DNA from: Sphingomonas sp. BAUL-RG-20F-R05-02
Lineage (GTDB): Bacteria > Pseudomonadota > Alphaproteobacteria > Sphingomonadales > Sphingomonadaceae
Direction: 5' to 3'
DNA: 64,000 nt
NCBI RefSeq assembly: GCF_022662305.1
Contig: NZ_JAKNQH010000001.1
Location: 372,001 to 436,000, forward strand
Both the position numbers and the translations under genes were made by a program. Shown here in pieces: positions 25,954-37,375 of the stretch; positions within the stretch are counted from its first letter, which is position 1; the number at the start of each line of letters is the position of its first letter. The notes under the pieces are model-generated. The model searched no databases and had not been told where the DNA came from. It was given only the letters and a program-made list of their open reading frames with translations.

Positions 25954-27183
25954 TTAGCTCCGATAGTCGGCGTTAATCGAAATGTAGCCGTGGGTCAGGT
26001 CGCAGGTCCAAACGGTGGCGCGCCCTTCGCCGAGGCCGAGATCGACACCGATCTCGATCTCGTGACCCTTGAGGTGCGCGGCGACGGGCGCCTCATCATA
26101 CCCCTCGCTTGCCAGGCCGCCGCTCGCGACCTGCGTGTTGCCGAACCGGATCGAAAGCAGGTCGCGCTCCGCCGGCTCGCCCGCCTTGCCGACCGCCATG
26201 ACGACCCGTCCCCAATTGGCATCCTCGCCGGCAATTGCGGTTTTCACCAGCGGTGAATTGGCGATCGACAGCGCGACGCGGTGCGCGCTGCGGTCGCTCT
26301 CCGCGCCGGTCACCTGGATCTCGATAAACTTGGTCGCGCCTTCACCATCGCGGACCACCAGATGGGCGAGTTGCAGGCACAGGTCGGATAGCGCCGCGCG
26401 GAACGCATCCGCGCCGGCATCTTCCGAACTGGCGATCGGGGCATTGCCGGCCTTGCCGGTCGCGAACGCCAGCACCGTGTCGCTGGTCGAAGTGTCGCTG
26501 TCGACGGTGATGCACGAGAAACTGGTGCGGTTGGCCTCCGCCAGGGCGGCCTGCAGGAAAGCTGCATCCACTGCCGCGTCGGTGAAGATGAAGCCGAGCA
26601 TCGTCGCCATGTCGGGCGCGATCATGCCCGAACCCTTGACGATGCCGACCAGCGTCACCGTGCGGCCATCCACAACCGCCGTGGTGACGGCACCCTTGGT
26701 GAAGGTGTCGGTCGTGCTGATCGCCTGCGCCGCATCTTCCCAACCGCAGGCAGGTGCAGCCAGTGCGGCGTCGATCCCGGCTTCGGCCTTGTCGATCGGC
26801 AGCGGCACGCCGATGACCCCGGTCGAGGCGACGAACACGTCCGATGGCTGGCAATCGAGTGACCCGGCCGCGCGTGCTGCGATCGCCTCTACGGCGGCAC
26901 GGCCGCGCCCGCCTGTGAATGCGTTCGCATTACCGGCGTTCACCACCAATGCGCGCGCAGCACCGAGCGTCAACGCTTTGCGACACCATTCCACCTCGGG
27001 GGAGGGGCAGCGGCTCTGCGTCGTCACGCCCGCGACTGTGGTGCCGGGATCGAGCCTGACAAAGGTCAGGTCGCAGCGATCCCATGCCTTGTACCCCGCG
27101 CGAGCGACATGCGCGGTCACTCCGGCGATTGGCGGCAAGGCAGGGAACGCGGCGGGCGCGAGTGGCGAGCGGGCATAGGTCAT
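25954..27183 (-). CDS. argJ: ArgJ, glutamate N-acetyltransferase
   Basis: Transfers acetyl from N-acetylornithine to glutamate in the cyclic arginine pathway and may also use acetyl-CoA. The 409-residue precursor self-cleaves before the nucleophilic Thr in KGSGMIAPDMATML (Ala193-Thr194), giving alpha and beta subunits. Other landmarks are VVNAGNANAFTG, SFSCITVDSDTSTSDT, and GEDANWGRVVMAVG near the C-terminus. ATG at 27183 has AAGGAA six bases upstream; an upstream extension to 27276 is not family-like. It is transcribed away from the small ORF and secA. Confidence 0.95.
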   Translation of the reverse strand: MTYARSPLAPAAFPALPPIAGVTAHVARAGYKAWDRCDLTFVRLDPGTTVAGVTTQSRCPSPEVEWCRKALTLGAARALVVNAGNANAFTGGRGRAAVEAIAARAAGSLDCQPSDVFVASTGVIGVPLPIDKAEAGIDAALAAPACGWEDAAQAISTTDTFTKGAVTTAVVDGRTVTLVGIVKGSGMIAPDMATMLGFIFTDAAVDAAFLQAALAEANRTSFSCITVDSDTSTSDTVLAFATGKAGNAPIASSEDAGADAFRAALSDLCLQLAHLVVRDGEGATKFIEIQVTGAESDRSAHRVALSIANSPLVKTAIAGEDANWGRVVMAVGKAGEPAERDLLSIRFGNTQVASGGLASEGYDEAPVAAHLKGHEIEIGVDLGLGEGRATVWTCDLTHGYISINADYRS

Positions 27184-27324
27184 GTGCCGTTCCTTAGATC
27201 GTGATCGGCTGGACACAAGACCTATGGCGACGGTGCCGGAAGATGATCGCGGTCGCGCTCGATCCGTCACGCACATCGCTCGGCTGGACGCGTGCGTCGA
27301 ACCGCTTTAAAGCCCACCCCGACT

Positions 27325-27588
27325 ATGGAGTTCCTGCTCTTCCTCTGTGCCGCGCTGTCGGCGCTGACCGGTGCGATCACCGGCAGCCGCTCGCCGGATC
27401 TCGACGTTCAGATCGAGCGCGTTTCACAAGGCGCCGGTACCGTTGCGACGGCGGCGGTGCGGACGGTGGCCGCGATCGTTTGGGCCCAACGCGCCCCCGC
27501 GCTTCTTGCGCTGCGGAACACCGCGACACCACGTTCTTTCTCGTTCGACGACGGCATTTCCGCGCGGGGCGAGCGTCGGCGCGAGTAA
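27325..27588 (+). CDS. small hypothetical protein upstream of secA
   Basis: An 87-codon reading frame. It starts with a hydrophobic helix (MEFLLFLCAALSALTGAITG), continues with an Ala/Val-rich stretch and ends in an Arg-rich tail (ARGERRRE). Third codon positions are strongly G/C, as in its neighbours, which supports real coding, but there is no clear ribosome site before the ATG and I cannot name a family. It lies between the divergent argJ and secA, 115 bases before secA. It could be a signal-peptide-bearing or single-helix membrane protein. Confidence 0.5.
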   Translation: MEFLLFLCAALSALTGAITGSRSPDLDVQIERVSQGAGTVATAAVRTVAAIVWAQRAPALLALRNTATPRSFSFDDGISARGERRRE

Positions 27589-27703
27589 CCGCTCGGCGGC
27601 GCGGTTCTCGACGTTTCAACCTCGCGCACGACATCCCTTTCGACAGCATTGCAGCCGGGCTCGCCCCGTGCGCGACCACTCTTGAATATATTGGACACAC
27701 CCC

Positions 27704-30433
27704 ATGCTCGGCGGCCTTGCCAAAACCCTGTTCGGTTCCTCGAACGAACGCTACGTCAAATCGCTCGGTACGATCGTGAACAAGATCAACGGCTTCGAGC
27801 CCACGATCTCCGCGATGTCGGACGAACAGCTCTCCGCGCAGACGATCGCCTTCCGTGAGCGGCTGGGGAACGGCGAAACGCTCGACAGCATCCTGCCGGA
27901 AGCGTTCGCGACCGTTCGCGAGGCCGCCAAGCGTACGCTCGGCCAGCGGCATTACGACGTGCAGATGGTCGGCGGCATCGTCCTCCACCGCGGCGAGATC
28001 GCCGAAATGCGCACCGGCGAGGGCAAGACGCTGGTGGCGACGCTCGCGACCTATCTCAACGCGCTGCCCGGCACGGGCGTTCACGTCATCACCGTCAACG
28101 ACTATCTCGCCGCGCGCGATGCCGGCTGGATGTCGCAGGTGTACAGCTTCCTCGGGCTGACGACGGGCGTGATCGTGCCGAACCTCAGCGACGAACAGCG
28201 CCGCGCCGCCTATGCGTCCGACATCACGTACGGCACCAACAACGAGTTCGGCTTCGATTACCTGCGCGACAACATGAAGTACGATCGCGGCTCGATGGTG
28301 CAGCGCGCGTTCAACATGGCGATCGTCGACGAGGTCGATTCGGTGCTGATCGACGAGGCGCGCACGCCGCTCATCATCTCCGGGCCAACCGACGACAAGA
28401 CCGATCTGTACCGCAGCGTCGATCTGGTGGTGAAGCAGCTCGCGCCTGAGGATTACGAGAAGGACGAGAAGCAGAAGTCGATCATGCTCACCGAGGATGG
28501 CACCGAGAAGGTCGAGCGGATGCTCGAGGCGGCGGAGCTGCTGGAAGGCGCGAACCTTTACGATTTCGAGAACACGCAGGTCGTTCACCACGTCAATCAG
28601 GCGCTGCGGGCGAACATGATGTTCAAGGCGGACACGGATTACATCGTCAAGGACGGCAAGGTCGTCATCATCGATGAGTTCACCGGCCGCATGATGGACG
28701 GCCGCCGCTGGTCCGACGGCCTGCATCAGGCGGTCGAGGCAAAGGAAGGCGTCACGATTGAGCCTGAGAACCAGACGATGGCCTCGGTCACTTTCCAGAA
28801 CTATTTCCGCATGTATCCGAAGCTTGCCGGCATGACCGGCACGGCGGCCACGGAAGCGGCCGAGTTCTACGATATCTACAAGATGAACGTCGTGACGATC
28901 CCGACCAACGTGCCGGTCAAGCGCGTCGACGAGGAAGACGAGTTCTACAAGGATACGCAGGACAAATTCCAGGCGATCGCCAAGAAGATCCGCGTCCATG
29001 CAGAGCTGGGTCAGCCGGTGCTGGTCGGCACCGTGTCGATCGAAAAATCCGAACTGCTGAGCGAGTTCCTCGTGCAGGAGCAGGTGCCGCACAAGGTGCT
29101 GAACGCGCGCTTCCACGAGATGGAGGCGCACATCGTCGCGCAGGCGGGACGCAAGTCGGCGGTGACGATCGCCACCAACATGGCTGGACGCGGCACCGAC
29201 ATCCAGCTCGGCGGCAACCTAGAGTTCCGTATGCTCGACGAGCATCCCGATCTGGCCGAGGGAACGCCCGAGTACGAGGCGCGCGCCGCCGAGATCAAGC
29301 AGGAGATCGCCGCCGAGAAGAAGGCGGTGCTCGACGCCGGTGGTCTGTTCGTGCTTGGCACCGAGCGGCACGAAAGCCGCCGTATCGACAATCAGTTGCG
29401 CGGCCGTTCGGGGCGCCAGGGCGATCCGGGCCTGTCGCGCTTCTATCTCAGCCTCGATGACGATCTGCTCCGCATCTTTGGACCGGACACGCTGTTCGCG
29501 CGGATGATGCGCTCGAACATCGGCGACGGCGAAGCGATCGGGTCGAAGTGGCTGTCGAAAGCGATCGAGACCGCGCAGAAGAAGGTCGAGGCGCGCAACT
29601 ACGATATCCGCAAGCAGGTCGTCGAATATGACGACGTGATGAACGATCAGCGCAAGGTAATCTACGACCAGCGCTCCGATATCATGGACGCCGACACCGT
29701 CGGCGACGTTGTCGAGGACATGCGCGCCGAGACGGTCAACGCGATCGTCGGTGAAGCCTGCCCGCCGGGAACCTACCCCGAGCAATGGGACATCGCGGGC
29801 ATGAAGGAGAAGCTTCAGACCCAACTCAACATCGCGCCGCCGATCGACGACTGGTTGGCCGAAGAGGCGATCGATCCCGAGATCGTCGAGGAGCGCGTTC
29901 GCGCCGCCGCCGATGCGCAGGTGGCGGAGAAGGCCGGAGCACTCGCCCCCGAGACGTGGGTGCAGATTGAAAAGTCGATCCTGCTCCAGAACCTCGACCA
30001 CCACTGGAAGGAGCATCTCGCCACGATCGAGGCGCTGCGTCAGGTCGTTCACTTGCGCGCCTATGCGCAGAAGACGCCGATCAACGAGTATAAGCAGGAG
30101 GCCTTCCAGCTATTCCAGCGGATGCTCGACATGATCCGGGAGGAAGTAACCCGCACGATCGCCTATGCCGAGTTCCAGCTCGAGCCGGTACCTGACCTGC
30201 CGCAACTGCCGGATTTCATCACCACGCACTTCGATCCGTTCACCGGTGAGGACGACAGCTACACCTTCGACGGTGGCCATGTGACAAGCGCTTTACCGAC
30301 GCTGTCGATCCCGCGGCCGGACGGTCACGAAATCGGTCAGGATCCAGCGGAGTGGGCTGGCAACGTCAGCCGCAACGCACCGTGCCCATGCGGGTCGGGG
30401 CTCAAGTACAAGCACTGCCACGGGCAGGTCTGA
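27704..30433 (+). CDS. secA: SecA, preprotein translocase ATPase
   Basis: The 909-residue motor that pushes unfolded secretory proteins through SecYEG. Helicase-like features: Walker A MRTGEGKT (GEGKT at 105-109), [12 protein letters not shown], Walker [51 protein letters not shown] and [10 protein letters not shown]. The C-terminus carries the zinc finger [13 protein letters not shown] (Cys894, Cys896, Cys905, His906) that binds SecB and phospholipid. Full family length. A GC-rich hairpin at 30443-30467 follows, but without a T run. Confidence 0.98.
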   Translation: MLGGLAKTLFGSSNERYVKSLGTIVNKINGFEPTISAMSDEQLSAQTIAFRERLGNGETLDSILPEAFATVREAAKRTLGQRHYDVQMVGGIVLHRGEIAEMRTGEGKTLVATLATYLNALPGTGVHVITVNDYLAARDAGWMSQVYSFLGLTTGVIVPNLSDEQRRAAYASDITYGTNNEFGFDYLRDNMKYDRGSMVQRAFNMAIVDEVDSVLIDEARTPLIISGPTDDKTDLYRSVDLVVKQLAPEDYEKDEKQKSIMLTEDGTEKVERMLEAAELLEGANLYDFENTQVVHHVNQALRANMMFKADTDYIVKDGKVVIIDEFTGRMMDGRRWSDGLHQAVEAKEGVTIEPENQTMASVTFQNYFRMYPKLAGMTGTAATEAAEFYDIYKMNVVTIPTNVPVKRVDEEDEFYKDTQDKFQAIAKKIRVHAELGQPVLVGTVSIEKSELLSEFLVQEQVPHKVLNARFHEMEAHIVAQAGRKSAVTIATNMAGRGTDIQLGGNLEFRMLDEHPDLAEGTPEYEARAAEIKQEIAAEKKAVLDAGGLFVLGTERHESRRIDNQLRGRSGRQGDPGLSRFYLSLDDDLLRIFGPDTLFARMMRSNIGDGEAIGSKWLSKAIETAQKKVEARNYDIRKQVVEYDDVMNDQRKVIYDQRSDIMDADTVGDVVEDMRAETVNAIVGEACPPGTYPEQWDIAGMKEKLQTQLNIAPPIDDWLAEEAIDPEIVEERVRAAADAQVAEKAGALAPETWVQIEKSILLQNLDHHWKEHLATIEALRQVVHLRAYAQKTPINEYKQEAFQLFQRMLDMIREEVTRTIAYAEFQLEPVPDLPQLPDFITTHFDPFTGEDDSYTFDGGHVTSALPTLSIPRPDGHEIGQDPAEWAGNVSRNAPCPCGSGLKYKHCHGQV

Positions 30434-30478
30434 ACCGAATTCGGCGGAGTCCGGTTCGGGCTCCGCCACTGGCCGGCG

Positions 30479-31063
30479 TTATCGTTTGCCGGGTGTCGGC
30501 AACACGATTGTCGGACCGAGATGTTGAAGGACATCGCGCGCATCGAATGCGTGAATGTTGCGCTCCGGTTTCGGTCCGAGGCCCATCACGATTTCGGCAT
30601 GCGCTTCGAACTGCTCGATCGTCTGGACGTCGAGGCCCTGATCCCAGAACGGACCGCCCCAGAACGGATCCCAGCTACGCCATCCAAAACCACGACCACG
30701 ATACCGCCAGCTTGGACCCCAGCCGCCATACAGGCCGCCGGCAAAGGGCTCGGGTGTCGCGAAGGTGTGGGTGCTCTTGTCGGTGCCGCGATCGGCCAAC
30801 ACAAAATAGTCAAAGCCGTGCTGCACCGTCAGTTCGGCGGCCCGGTACAGCAGATATCGCTCGACGGTGTCCCGCGGCGTGTACCCGTTGCCGGCAAAGC
30901 TTACCATGAAGCGGTTCGCCTCGATCTGCCGATCGCTGTAGCCGGTGCGTTGGGAGGCGGTGGCCGGGCGGTAGGTGGTCTGCGTCGCACAGCCCCCGGC
31001 AAGCAGTGTCGCCGCCAGTAGCGCGCCCGTTGCCGCGCGGCGCAAGGTTCGAGTTTTCAACAT
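30479..31063 (-). CDS. predicted lipoprotein, CC0125/CC1285-like
   Basis: A 194-residue envelope lipoprotein: a signal peptide ends in the lipobox LLAGGC, followed by TTYRPATASQRTGYSDRQIE, RFMVSFAGNGYTPRD and VERYLLYRAAELT. This resembles a family of alphaproteobacterial lipoproteins first seen in Caulobacter (CC0125/CC1285) with no known role. A Gly/Trp/Arg-rich stretch (residues 110-140, GGWGPSWRYRGRGFGW) interrupts the folded parts. ATG at 31063, with GGAGG about six bases upstream. It is transcribed toward secA and separated from ptsH by about 150 bases with nothing recognisable. Confidence 0.75.
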   Translation of the reverse strand: MLKTRTLRRAATGALLAATLLAGGCATQTTYRPATASQRTGYSDRQIEANRFMVSFAGNGYTPRDTVERYLLYRAAELTVQHGFDYFVLADRGTDKSTHTFATPEPFAGGLYGGWGPSWRYRGRGFGWRSWDPFWGGPFWDQGLDVQTIEQFEAHAEIVMGLGPKPERNIHAFDARDVLQHLGPTIVLPTPGKR

Positions 31064-31209
31064 GGGGAGCCTCCAGTTCCACGCGCTCGCGTCGAACGAC
31101 GGCCGCCGCCGTCGGAGGACAGAACGCGTCGGTCAGCATACGACTGAGAGGCGTAAAGTCTCGTGACAAATGCGACAGCTACGCCTGCGCTCCGGCGCAA
31201 CGGTGCGGC

Positions 31210-31485
31210 TCAGTCCTCGCCGAAACGCCCCTCGACGAGTTCAACCAGGGCGCTGACCGATTGCTCGGCACCTTCGCCTTCGGCATGAATGACGATCGTG
31301 TCGCCCATCGCCGCGCCAAGCATCATCAATCCCATGATCGACGTGCCCGTCACCGATCCCGACCCATCCTTTTCAACCGCAACCTCGCACGGTTGAGTTG
31401 ATGCCAGCGTCACGAACTTGGCGCTTGCGCGCGCGTGCAACCCACGTTTGTTGGTTATCAGGACGGTTCGGGTAACCTGGCTCAC
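31210..31485 (-). CDS. ptsH: HPr phosphocarrier protein
   Basis: A 91-residue PTS phosphocarrier. The phospho-accepting His17 sits in NKRGLHARAS and the regulatory Ser49 in GTSIMGLMML, so both EI/EIIA transfer and HprK phosphorylation are possible. The GTG start overlaps the EIIA stop (GTGA), and it is the last gene of a six-gene minus-strand operon. No gene for enzyme I or for a sugar permease is in the window, so the chain must be fed by an EI encoded elsewhere and is probably regulatory. Confidence 0.95.
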   Translation of the reverse strand: MSQVTRTVLITNKRGLHARASAKFVTLASTQPCEVAVEKDGSGSVTGTSIMGLMMLGAAMGDTIVIHAEGEGAEQSVSALVELVEGRFGED

Positions 31486-31889
31486 GCCGCCGCTTCTCCC
31501 AGCACTTCGGATGCAACCGATATGTACTTGCGGCCAGCTTCGCGCGCTGCGGCGACCGCGTCCACTACTTTCATGGCTTTGCGAGCAGATTCCAGCCGGA
31601 TCAGCATCGGCAGGTTGATGCCGGCGATCACCTCGATGCGGCCGCGCTCCATCAGCGAGATCGCGAGATTGGAGGGCGTGCCACCGAACAAGTCGGTCAG
31701 CACGATGACGCCACGCCCGACATCAACGGTCTTGATGGCTTCCGCAATGTCGTTGCGACGCGCTTCCATGTCGTCATCCGGCCCGATCGCAACTGTAGCG
31801 ACGTGATCCTGCTTTCCAACGACATGCTCCATCGCGGTCACGAATTCGTCGGCAAGCCGGCCATGTGTCACCAGTACGAGCCCGATCAT
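31482..31889 (-). CDS. PTS EIIA component, mannose family
   Basis: A 135-residue EIIA domain: MIGLVLVTHGRLADEFVTAM has the phospho-accepting His9, and VGRGVIVLTDLFGGTPSNLA is the family dimer and active-site segment. ATG at 31889 begins the domain exactly; longer frames would read into rapZ. It follows rapZ by 16 bases and overlaps ptsH by four. In alphaproteobacteria such a lone EIIA-Man (often called ManX or PtsM) acts as a regulator, not a transporter. No EIIB, EIIC or EIID is present here. Confidence 0.93.
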   Translation of the reverse strand: MIGLVLVTHGRLADEFVTAMEHVVGKQDHVATVAIGPDDDMEARRNDIAEAIKTVDVGRGVIVLTDLFGGTPSNLAISLMERGRIEVIAGINLPMLIRLESARKAMKVVDAVAAAREAGRKYISVASEVLGEAAA

Positions 31890-31905
31890 CGCGCAAACCC
31901 GATCA

Positions 31906-32844
31906 TCAATCCTGTTTCCCGTCCCCGTCGGCTGCCGCATGGGCCCCTTCAAGCGAGTCTTGCGGCGCTGCGGCAAGATCGCGATGCAGGACCGTGGGGG
32001 AAAAACCGGCGTCACGCAACCTTGACGCCACCCGTTCCGTGACGTGAACGGAGCGGTGTCTCCCCCCAGTACACCCGAATGCGACGGTGACGTAGGATTT
32101 CCCCTCCGCCCTGTAGCGTGGCAGCAACAGCAAGAGCAGCGATTCGATCTGCCCGACCGCGGCCGCGTAGGCTGGATCGTCGGCGACATAAGCGCTCACG
32201 TCGGCATCCAGCCCGGTGCCGGGGCGGAGTTCCGGCACCCAGTGCGGATTACGCAGAAAACGCATATCGAACACGAGATCGGCCCCGCGCGGAATACCGC
32301 GTGCGAAGCCGAACGACATCACCTGCAATGTCGGCTCGCCCAGCCGCTCGCCTGAAAACGTGGCGCGGACCTGCTGGGCCAGTTCGTTGGCGGCAAGATC
32401 GGTGGTGTCGATCAGCCGGTTCGCCCAGCTTCTGAGCGGTGCGAGCAACTCTCGTTCGCGTGCAATGCCGTCCGATGCCGGCCGGTCGAGCGCAAGCGGA
32501 TGGCGACGCCGCGTTTCCGAATAGCGCCGCGCGAGTTCACCGCCCGCGCAATCGAGGAACAGCGTGCCGATATCAAGATCATGATCCTCACGCAGCGACT
32601 TGATCCGCGCGACGATCTTGGCGGGGTCGAAATCGCGGGTGCGTGCATCGATACCGATCGCAAGCGGCTGCGACGAACCGTCCGCGCCCTCCGGCAGCGG
32701 AGCGCTCAGCAACCGGTCGAGCAGCACCAACGGCAAATTGTCGACGATCTCCCAGCCGAGATCCTCCAGTGTGCGCAGCACGGTCGATTTGCCCGCGCCC
32801 GACATTCCGGTGACGAGTAGGATATCCTTGCGCTCGTGTGTCAT
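31906..32844 (-). CDS. rapZ: RapZ, P-loop RNase adapter/nucleotide-binding protein
   Basis: A 312-residue protein with a kinase-like N-terminal domain (P-loop GMSGAGKS at 13-20, then LGWEIVDNLPLVLLDRLL) and the conserved C-terminal RNA-binding domain (MSFGFARGIPRGADLVFDMRFLRNP, FGCTGGRHRSV). In E. coli RapZ presents the sRNA GlmZ to RNase E and senses glucosamine-6-phosphate. GlmY/GlmZ are not known in alphaproteobacteria, so its RNA or protein partner here is open. It overlaps hprK by ATGA and precedes EIIA by 16 bases. Confidence 0.94.
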   Translation of the reverse strand: MTHERKDILLVTGMSGAGKSTVLRTLEDLGWEIVDNLPLVLLDRLLSAPLPEGADGSSQPLAIGIDARTRDFDPAKIVARIKSLREDHDLDIGTLFLDCAGGELARRYSETRRRHPLALDRPASDGIARERELLAPLRSWANRLIDTTDLAANELAQQVRATFSGERLGEPTLQVMSFGFARGIPRGADLVFDMRFLRNPHWVPELRPGTGLDADVSAYVADDPAYAAAVGQIESLLLLLLPRYRAEGKSYVTVAFGCTGGRHRSVHVTERVASRLRDAGFSPTVLHRDLAAAPQDSLEGAHAAADGDGKQD

Positions 32845-33263
32845 GCCGCCTCGTGTGTCGCGCTCTTCAACGCCAGTTCAATCTTGATCGTTGCCGACGC
32901 CTCACGAGAATCGCCCCGCAACAGCGGAATAGCAAGTCCGGTAAGTTCCTCGATCAGCCCGGCCTCCGGCATGCGTTCCACCGGTTCGCCAAGCCGCACT
33001 GCGAGTGCGACCTGTGCCTGCGCCACGAACGGCAGGGTGACGATGCCAATACCGCGCACCTCGATGAGGCCGGCGATGGTTGCGGGTGCAGACGCGAACA
33101 GGAGACCGTGTGCGGTACTCAGTTCAGTCTGATCGTCGCTCACCAGCACCGCGCCGCGATCGATCAGCCGTAGCGCAAGGTCGGATTTCCCGCTGCCCGA
33201 GGCGCCGAGCAGCAGAACCCCGCGCCCGTCAATCGCCACGCAGGTGCCATGCACGCGCGTCAC
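32841..33263 (-). CDS. hprK: short HPr kinase/phosphorylase (catalytic domain only)
   Basis: A 140-residue version of HprK, less than half the length of the Gram-positive enzyme: the N-terminal domain is absent and only the catalytic domain remains. The P-loop is GASGSGKS (residues 20-27), followed by LVSDDQTEL and the capping-helix region GLIEVRGIGIV. It should phosphorylate HPr on Ser49. GTG at 33263 overlaps the chvG stop (GTGA), and it overlaps rapZ by four bases. This short type next to a two-component system is typical of alphaproteobacteria. Confidence 0.93.
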   Translation of the reverse strand: MTRVHGTCVAIDGRGVLLLGASGSGKSDLALRLIDRGAVLVSDDQTELSTAHGLLFASAPATIAGLIEVRGIGIVTLPFVAQAQVALAVRLGEPVERMPEAGLIEELTGLAIPLLRGDSREASATIKIELALKSATHEAA

Positions 33264-34828
33264 GTCTGCGAGCCGAGTGGCAGACGCACCACGAACCGCG
33301 CCCCGTGCAGCCGATCGTCTCGCGCCTCGACGTGGATCGTGCCGTGGTGCGCCTCCACGATGGTACGGGCGATGGCGAGGCCCAGTCCGGAATGCTTGCC
33401 GAACGACTCGTCAGCCGGCCGGAACGAGTTGAACCGGTGGAAGATCGTCTCGCGCGATTCCTCTGGCACGCCCGGACCTTCATCCTCGACGCGGATCACC
33501 ACCTCGCCCGCTTCGACCATCGCCGAGAGAACGATCAGACCGTGCTCGGGCGAGAAGGATACCGCGTTGGTAATCAGGTTCTCGAACACCCGCTCCAGCC
33601 GCGCGCCCTCGCCGGCGATGATCAGCGGTGTCGCCGGCGGACGATCGAACCGCAGCGCCACGTCTCGCTCCAGCCCGCGCTCCTCATGCTGCGCGATCAG
33701 CGCGGCGATCAGCGCGCCGAGATCGACGCTTTCGAACTTCGCGCGGCTGAGCTGCGCGTCGAGGCGCGAGGCCTCGGCTATGTCGGTGATGAGCCGGTCG
33801 AGCCGGTGCACGTCGTCACGGACGATCGCGAGCAGCCGCTGTTGAAGCTCCGGATCGTGTATGCGCGACAGCCCGTCCACCGCGGACCGCAAAGATGCGA
33901 GCGGATTTTTCATTTCGTGCGTCACGTCCGCCGCGAACGCCTCGATCGCGTCGATCCGCGCACGCAGTGCAAGGCTCATGTCGGAAAGCGCGCGGGCGAG
34001 CATGCCGATCTCGTCACGGCGCGAGGGGAGGCGCGGCACCACCACTTCCCGCGCCCGCCCGAGCCGTACCCGCACGGCGGCGCGCGCCAAACGTCGCAGC
34101 GGGCGGACGATAGTGCGTGCGAGGAACAGCGAGAGCAGCACCGACACGATCGACACGATCGCCAACACCACGCCAAGCCGGAAACGCTCGACCCGCACCG
34201 TCTTGGTGATGTCGCGCGCGTTGATCGTCGTCATCACGACGCCGACGCCGGGTACCCGCGCGGCAGCGGTGATGACCGGGGTGCGATCGGGCGCTCGCCA
34301 TACGTTGGCGGGGGCGGTGCCGGTGGTGCGCGCGATGCGGACGACCGGCCATTCGTTACCGCTGCGAAGCTCGCGGTACAGGGGCGGCCGAGGCGCCGCC
34401 ACGACCGTATCGATCACCGCATCGAGGAAACGCGCCGCTGTCAAACCCCAGCCTTGCTTGTCCGGATCGGCCAGCACGAAATTGCGGAGCCCGAGCGCCT
34501 GTGTATCCAGCACCGGACGCGCTGCGTTGTCGTACAGGCGTATCCGCGTGCCGGTATCGCGCCCGAGCCGGACCGCCACCGCCGCCCGTTCAGGGAGGTC
34601 GACCGCACCCATCGCCTCCGCAATCAGTCGCGCCTCCCGTTGCGCCTGGGCGACCCGGCTGTCGACGATGCGACTGCGATAGGAATCGAGATAGAAGAAG
34701 CCGCCCGCCAGCAGCGCCAGCGCGAAGACGTTGACGAACAGGATGCGCGGCGTGAGCGAGACCCGCGCGGACCAGCGTAACGTCAGTTCGCGGTCTTCAC
34801 TCCTCGGAGAAGCGATAACCGGCACCAT
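33260..34828 (-). CDS. chvG: ChvG-type sensor histidine kinase
   Basis: An inner-membrane kinase of about 522 residues: one membrane helix near residue 35 ([17 protein letters not shown]), a periplasmic sensor of about 190 residues, a second helix ([17 protein letters not shown]), HAMP, HisKA with phospho-His304 in VTHEMKNPL, then the ATPase domain ([32 protein letters not shown]). ChvG/ExoS senses acidity and envelope stress in other alphaproteobacteria. I chose ATG at 34828, which overlaps the end of chvI by 32 bases; a CTG nearer the first helix is possible. Confidence 0.92.
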   Translation of the reverse strand: MVPVIASPRSEDRELTLRWSARVSLTPRILFVNVFALALLAGGFFYLDSYRSRIVDSRVAQAQREARLIAEAMGAVDLPERAAVAVRLGRDTGTRIRLYDNAARPVLDTQALGLRNFVLADPDKQGWGLTAARFLDAVIDTVVAAPRPPLYRELRSGNEWPVVRIARTTGTAPANVWRAPDRTPVITAAARVPGVGVVMTTINARDITKTVRVERFRLGVVLAIVSIVSVLLSLFLARTIVRPLRRLARAAVRVRLGRAREVVVPRLPSRRDEIGMLARALSDMSLALRARIDAIEAFAADVTHEMKNPLASLRSAVDGLSRIHDPELQQRLLAIVRDDVHRLDRLITDIAEASRLDAQLSRAKFESVDLGALIAALIAQHEERGLERDVALRFDRPPATPLIIAGEGARLERVFENLITNAVSFSPEHGLIVLSAMVEAGEVVIRVEDEGPGVPEESRETIFHRFNSFRPADESFGKHSGLGLAIARTIVEAHHGTIHVEARDDRLHGARFVVRLPLGSQT

Positions 34829-35504
34829 AAAGCGTTTCAATCGCGTCGAAATCGGGATCGGTCTGGCGGAACTTGCGCCGTACGCGTTTGATGTGGCTGT
34901 CGATCGTGCGATCGTCGACGTAGATGTCATCCTGATAGGCGGCATCCATCAACTGATTGCGCGTCTTCACCACGCCCGGCCGCTGCGCCAGCGCTTCCAG
35001 GATGAGGAATTCGGTCACGGTTAGCGTCACGTCGCCGCCGTTCCATGTGACCTTGTGCCGCGACGTATCCATGGAAAGCCGGCCGCGAACCAGCACCGTC
35101 TCGGCCGGATCGGCGCTCTCTGACGCACCGGGATGCGAGGCTTCGCTACGCCGCAGGATCGCGCGGATGCGGGCGATCAGCAGCCGCTGCGAGAACGGCT
35201 TGGCGATATAGTCGTCCGCCCCCATCGCCAGGCCGAGCGCCTCGTCCAGCTCATCGTCCTTCGAGGTGAGGAAGATCACCGGCACCATACTCTTCTCGCG
35301 CATCCGCCGCAGCAGTTCGAGACCGTCCATGCGCGGCATCTTGATGTCGAAAATCGCGAGGTCGGGTGGGTTCTCGATCAGCGCCTTCAGCGCCGTCTCT
35401 CCATCCGAATACACCCGCGTCAAAAATCCCTCCGCCTGAAGCGCGATGGAGACGGAGGTGAGGATGTTGCGATCATCATCGACGAGCGCGATCGTAGCCG
35501 TCAT
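34797..35504 (-). CDS. chvI: ChvI-type response regulator
   Basis: A 235-residue OmpR-family regulator: receiver domain with the acidic triad (VDDD at 8-11), phospho-Asp53 in [13 protein letters not shown] and the signalling Lys in IAKPFS, then a winged-helix DNA-binding domain ([16 protein letters not shown]). Partner of ChvG, which it overlaps. The first gene of the chvI-chvG-hprK-rapZ-EIIA-ptsH block, so the promoter should lie in the 246-base gap shared with the divergent guaB. Confidence 0.95.
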   Translation of the reverse strand: MTATIALVDDDRNILTSVSIALQAEGFLTRVYSDGETALKALIENPPDLAIFDIKMPRMDGLELLRRMREKSMVPVIFLTSKDDELDEALGLAMGADDYIAKPFSQRLLIARIRAILRRSEASHPGASESADPAETVLVRGRLSMDTSRHKVTWNGGDVTLTVTEFLILEALAQRPGVVKTRNQLMDAAYQDDIYVDDRTIDSHIKRVRRKFRQTDPDFDAIETLYGAGYRFSEE

Positions 35505-37208
<1,704 letters not shown>

Positions 37209-37375
37209 GGCAGGCTGGTCCGATTGTACCTTCCTGCCGCGTCAAGCGGTAGCAAGCTCAGGGCGGCCAGACCGTTGATGTGCATGGTGCGCAATTTACG
37301 CCGACTGTGGTGGCGCGGTTGCGGCAGGACGAGCGTGGCAATCGCCCAACCCTCTTCAATCGTCTGGACGAACCG

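Noticed and set aside
27377..29131. A 584-codon minus-strand open frame opposite secA
   Set aside because: Antisense to the SecA motor domains; no recognisable domain, composition biased as in the other shadows.
30443..30467. Hairpin GGCGGAG...CTCCGCC after secA as a terminator
   Set aside because: Only seven base pairs, an 11-base loop and no T run on either strand; too weak to list as a terminator.
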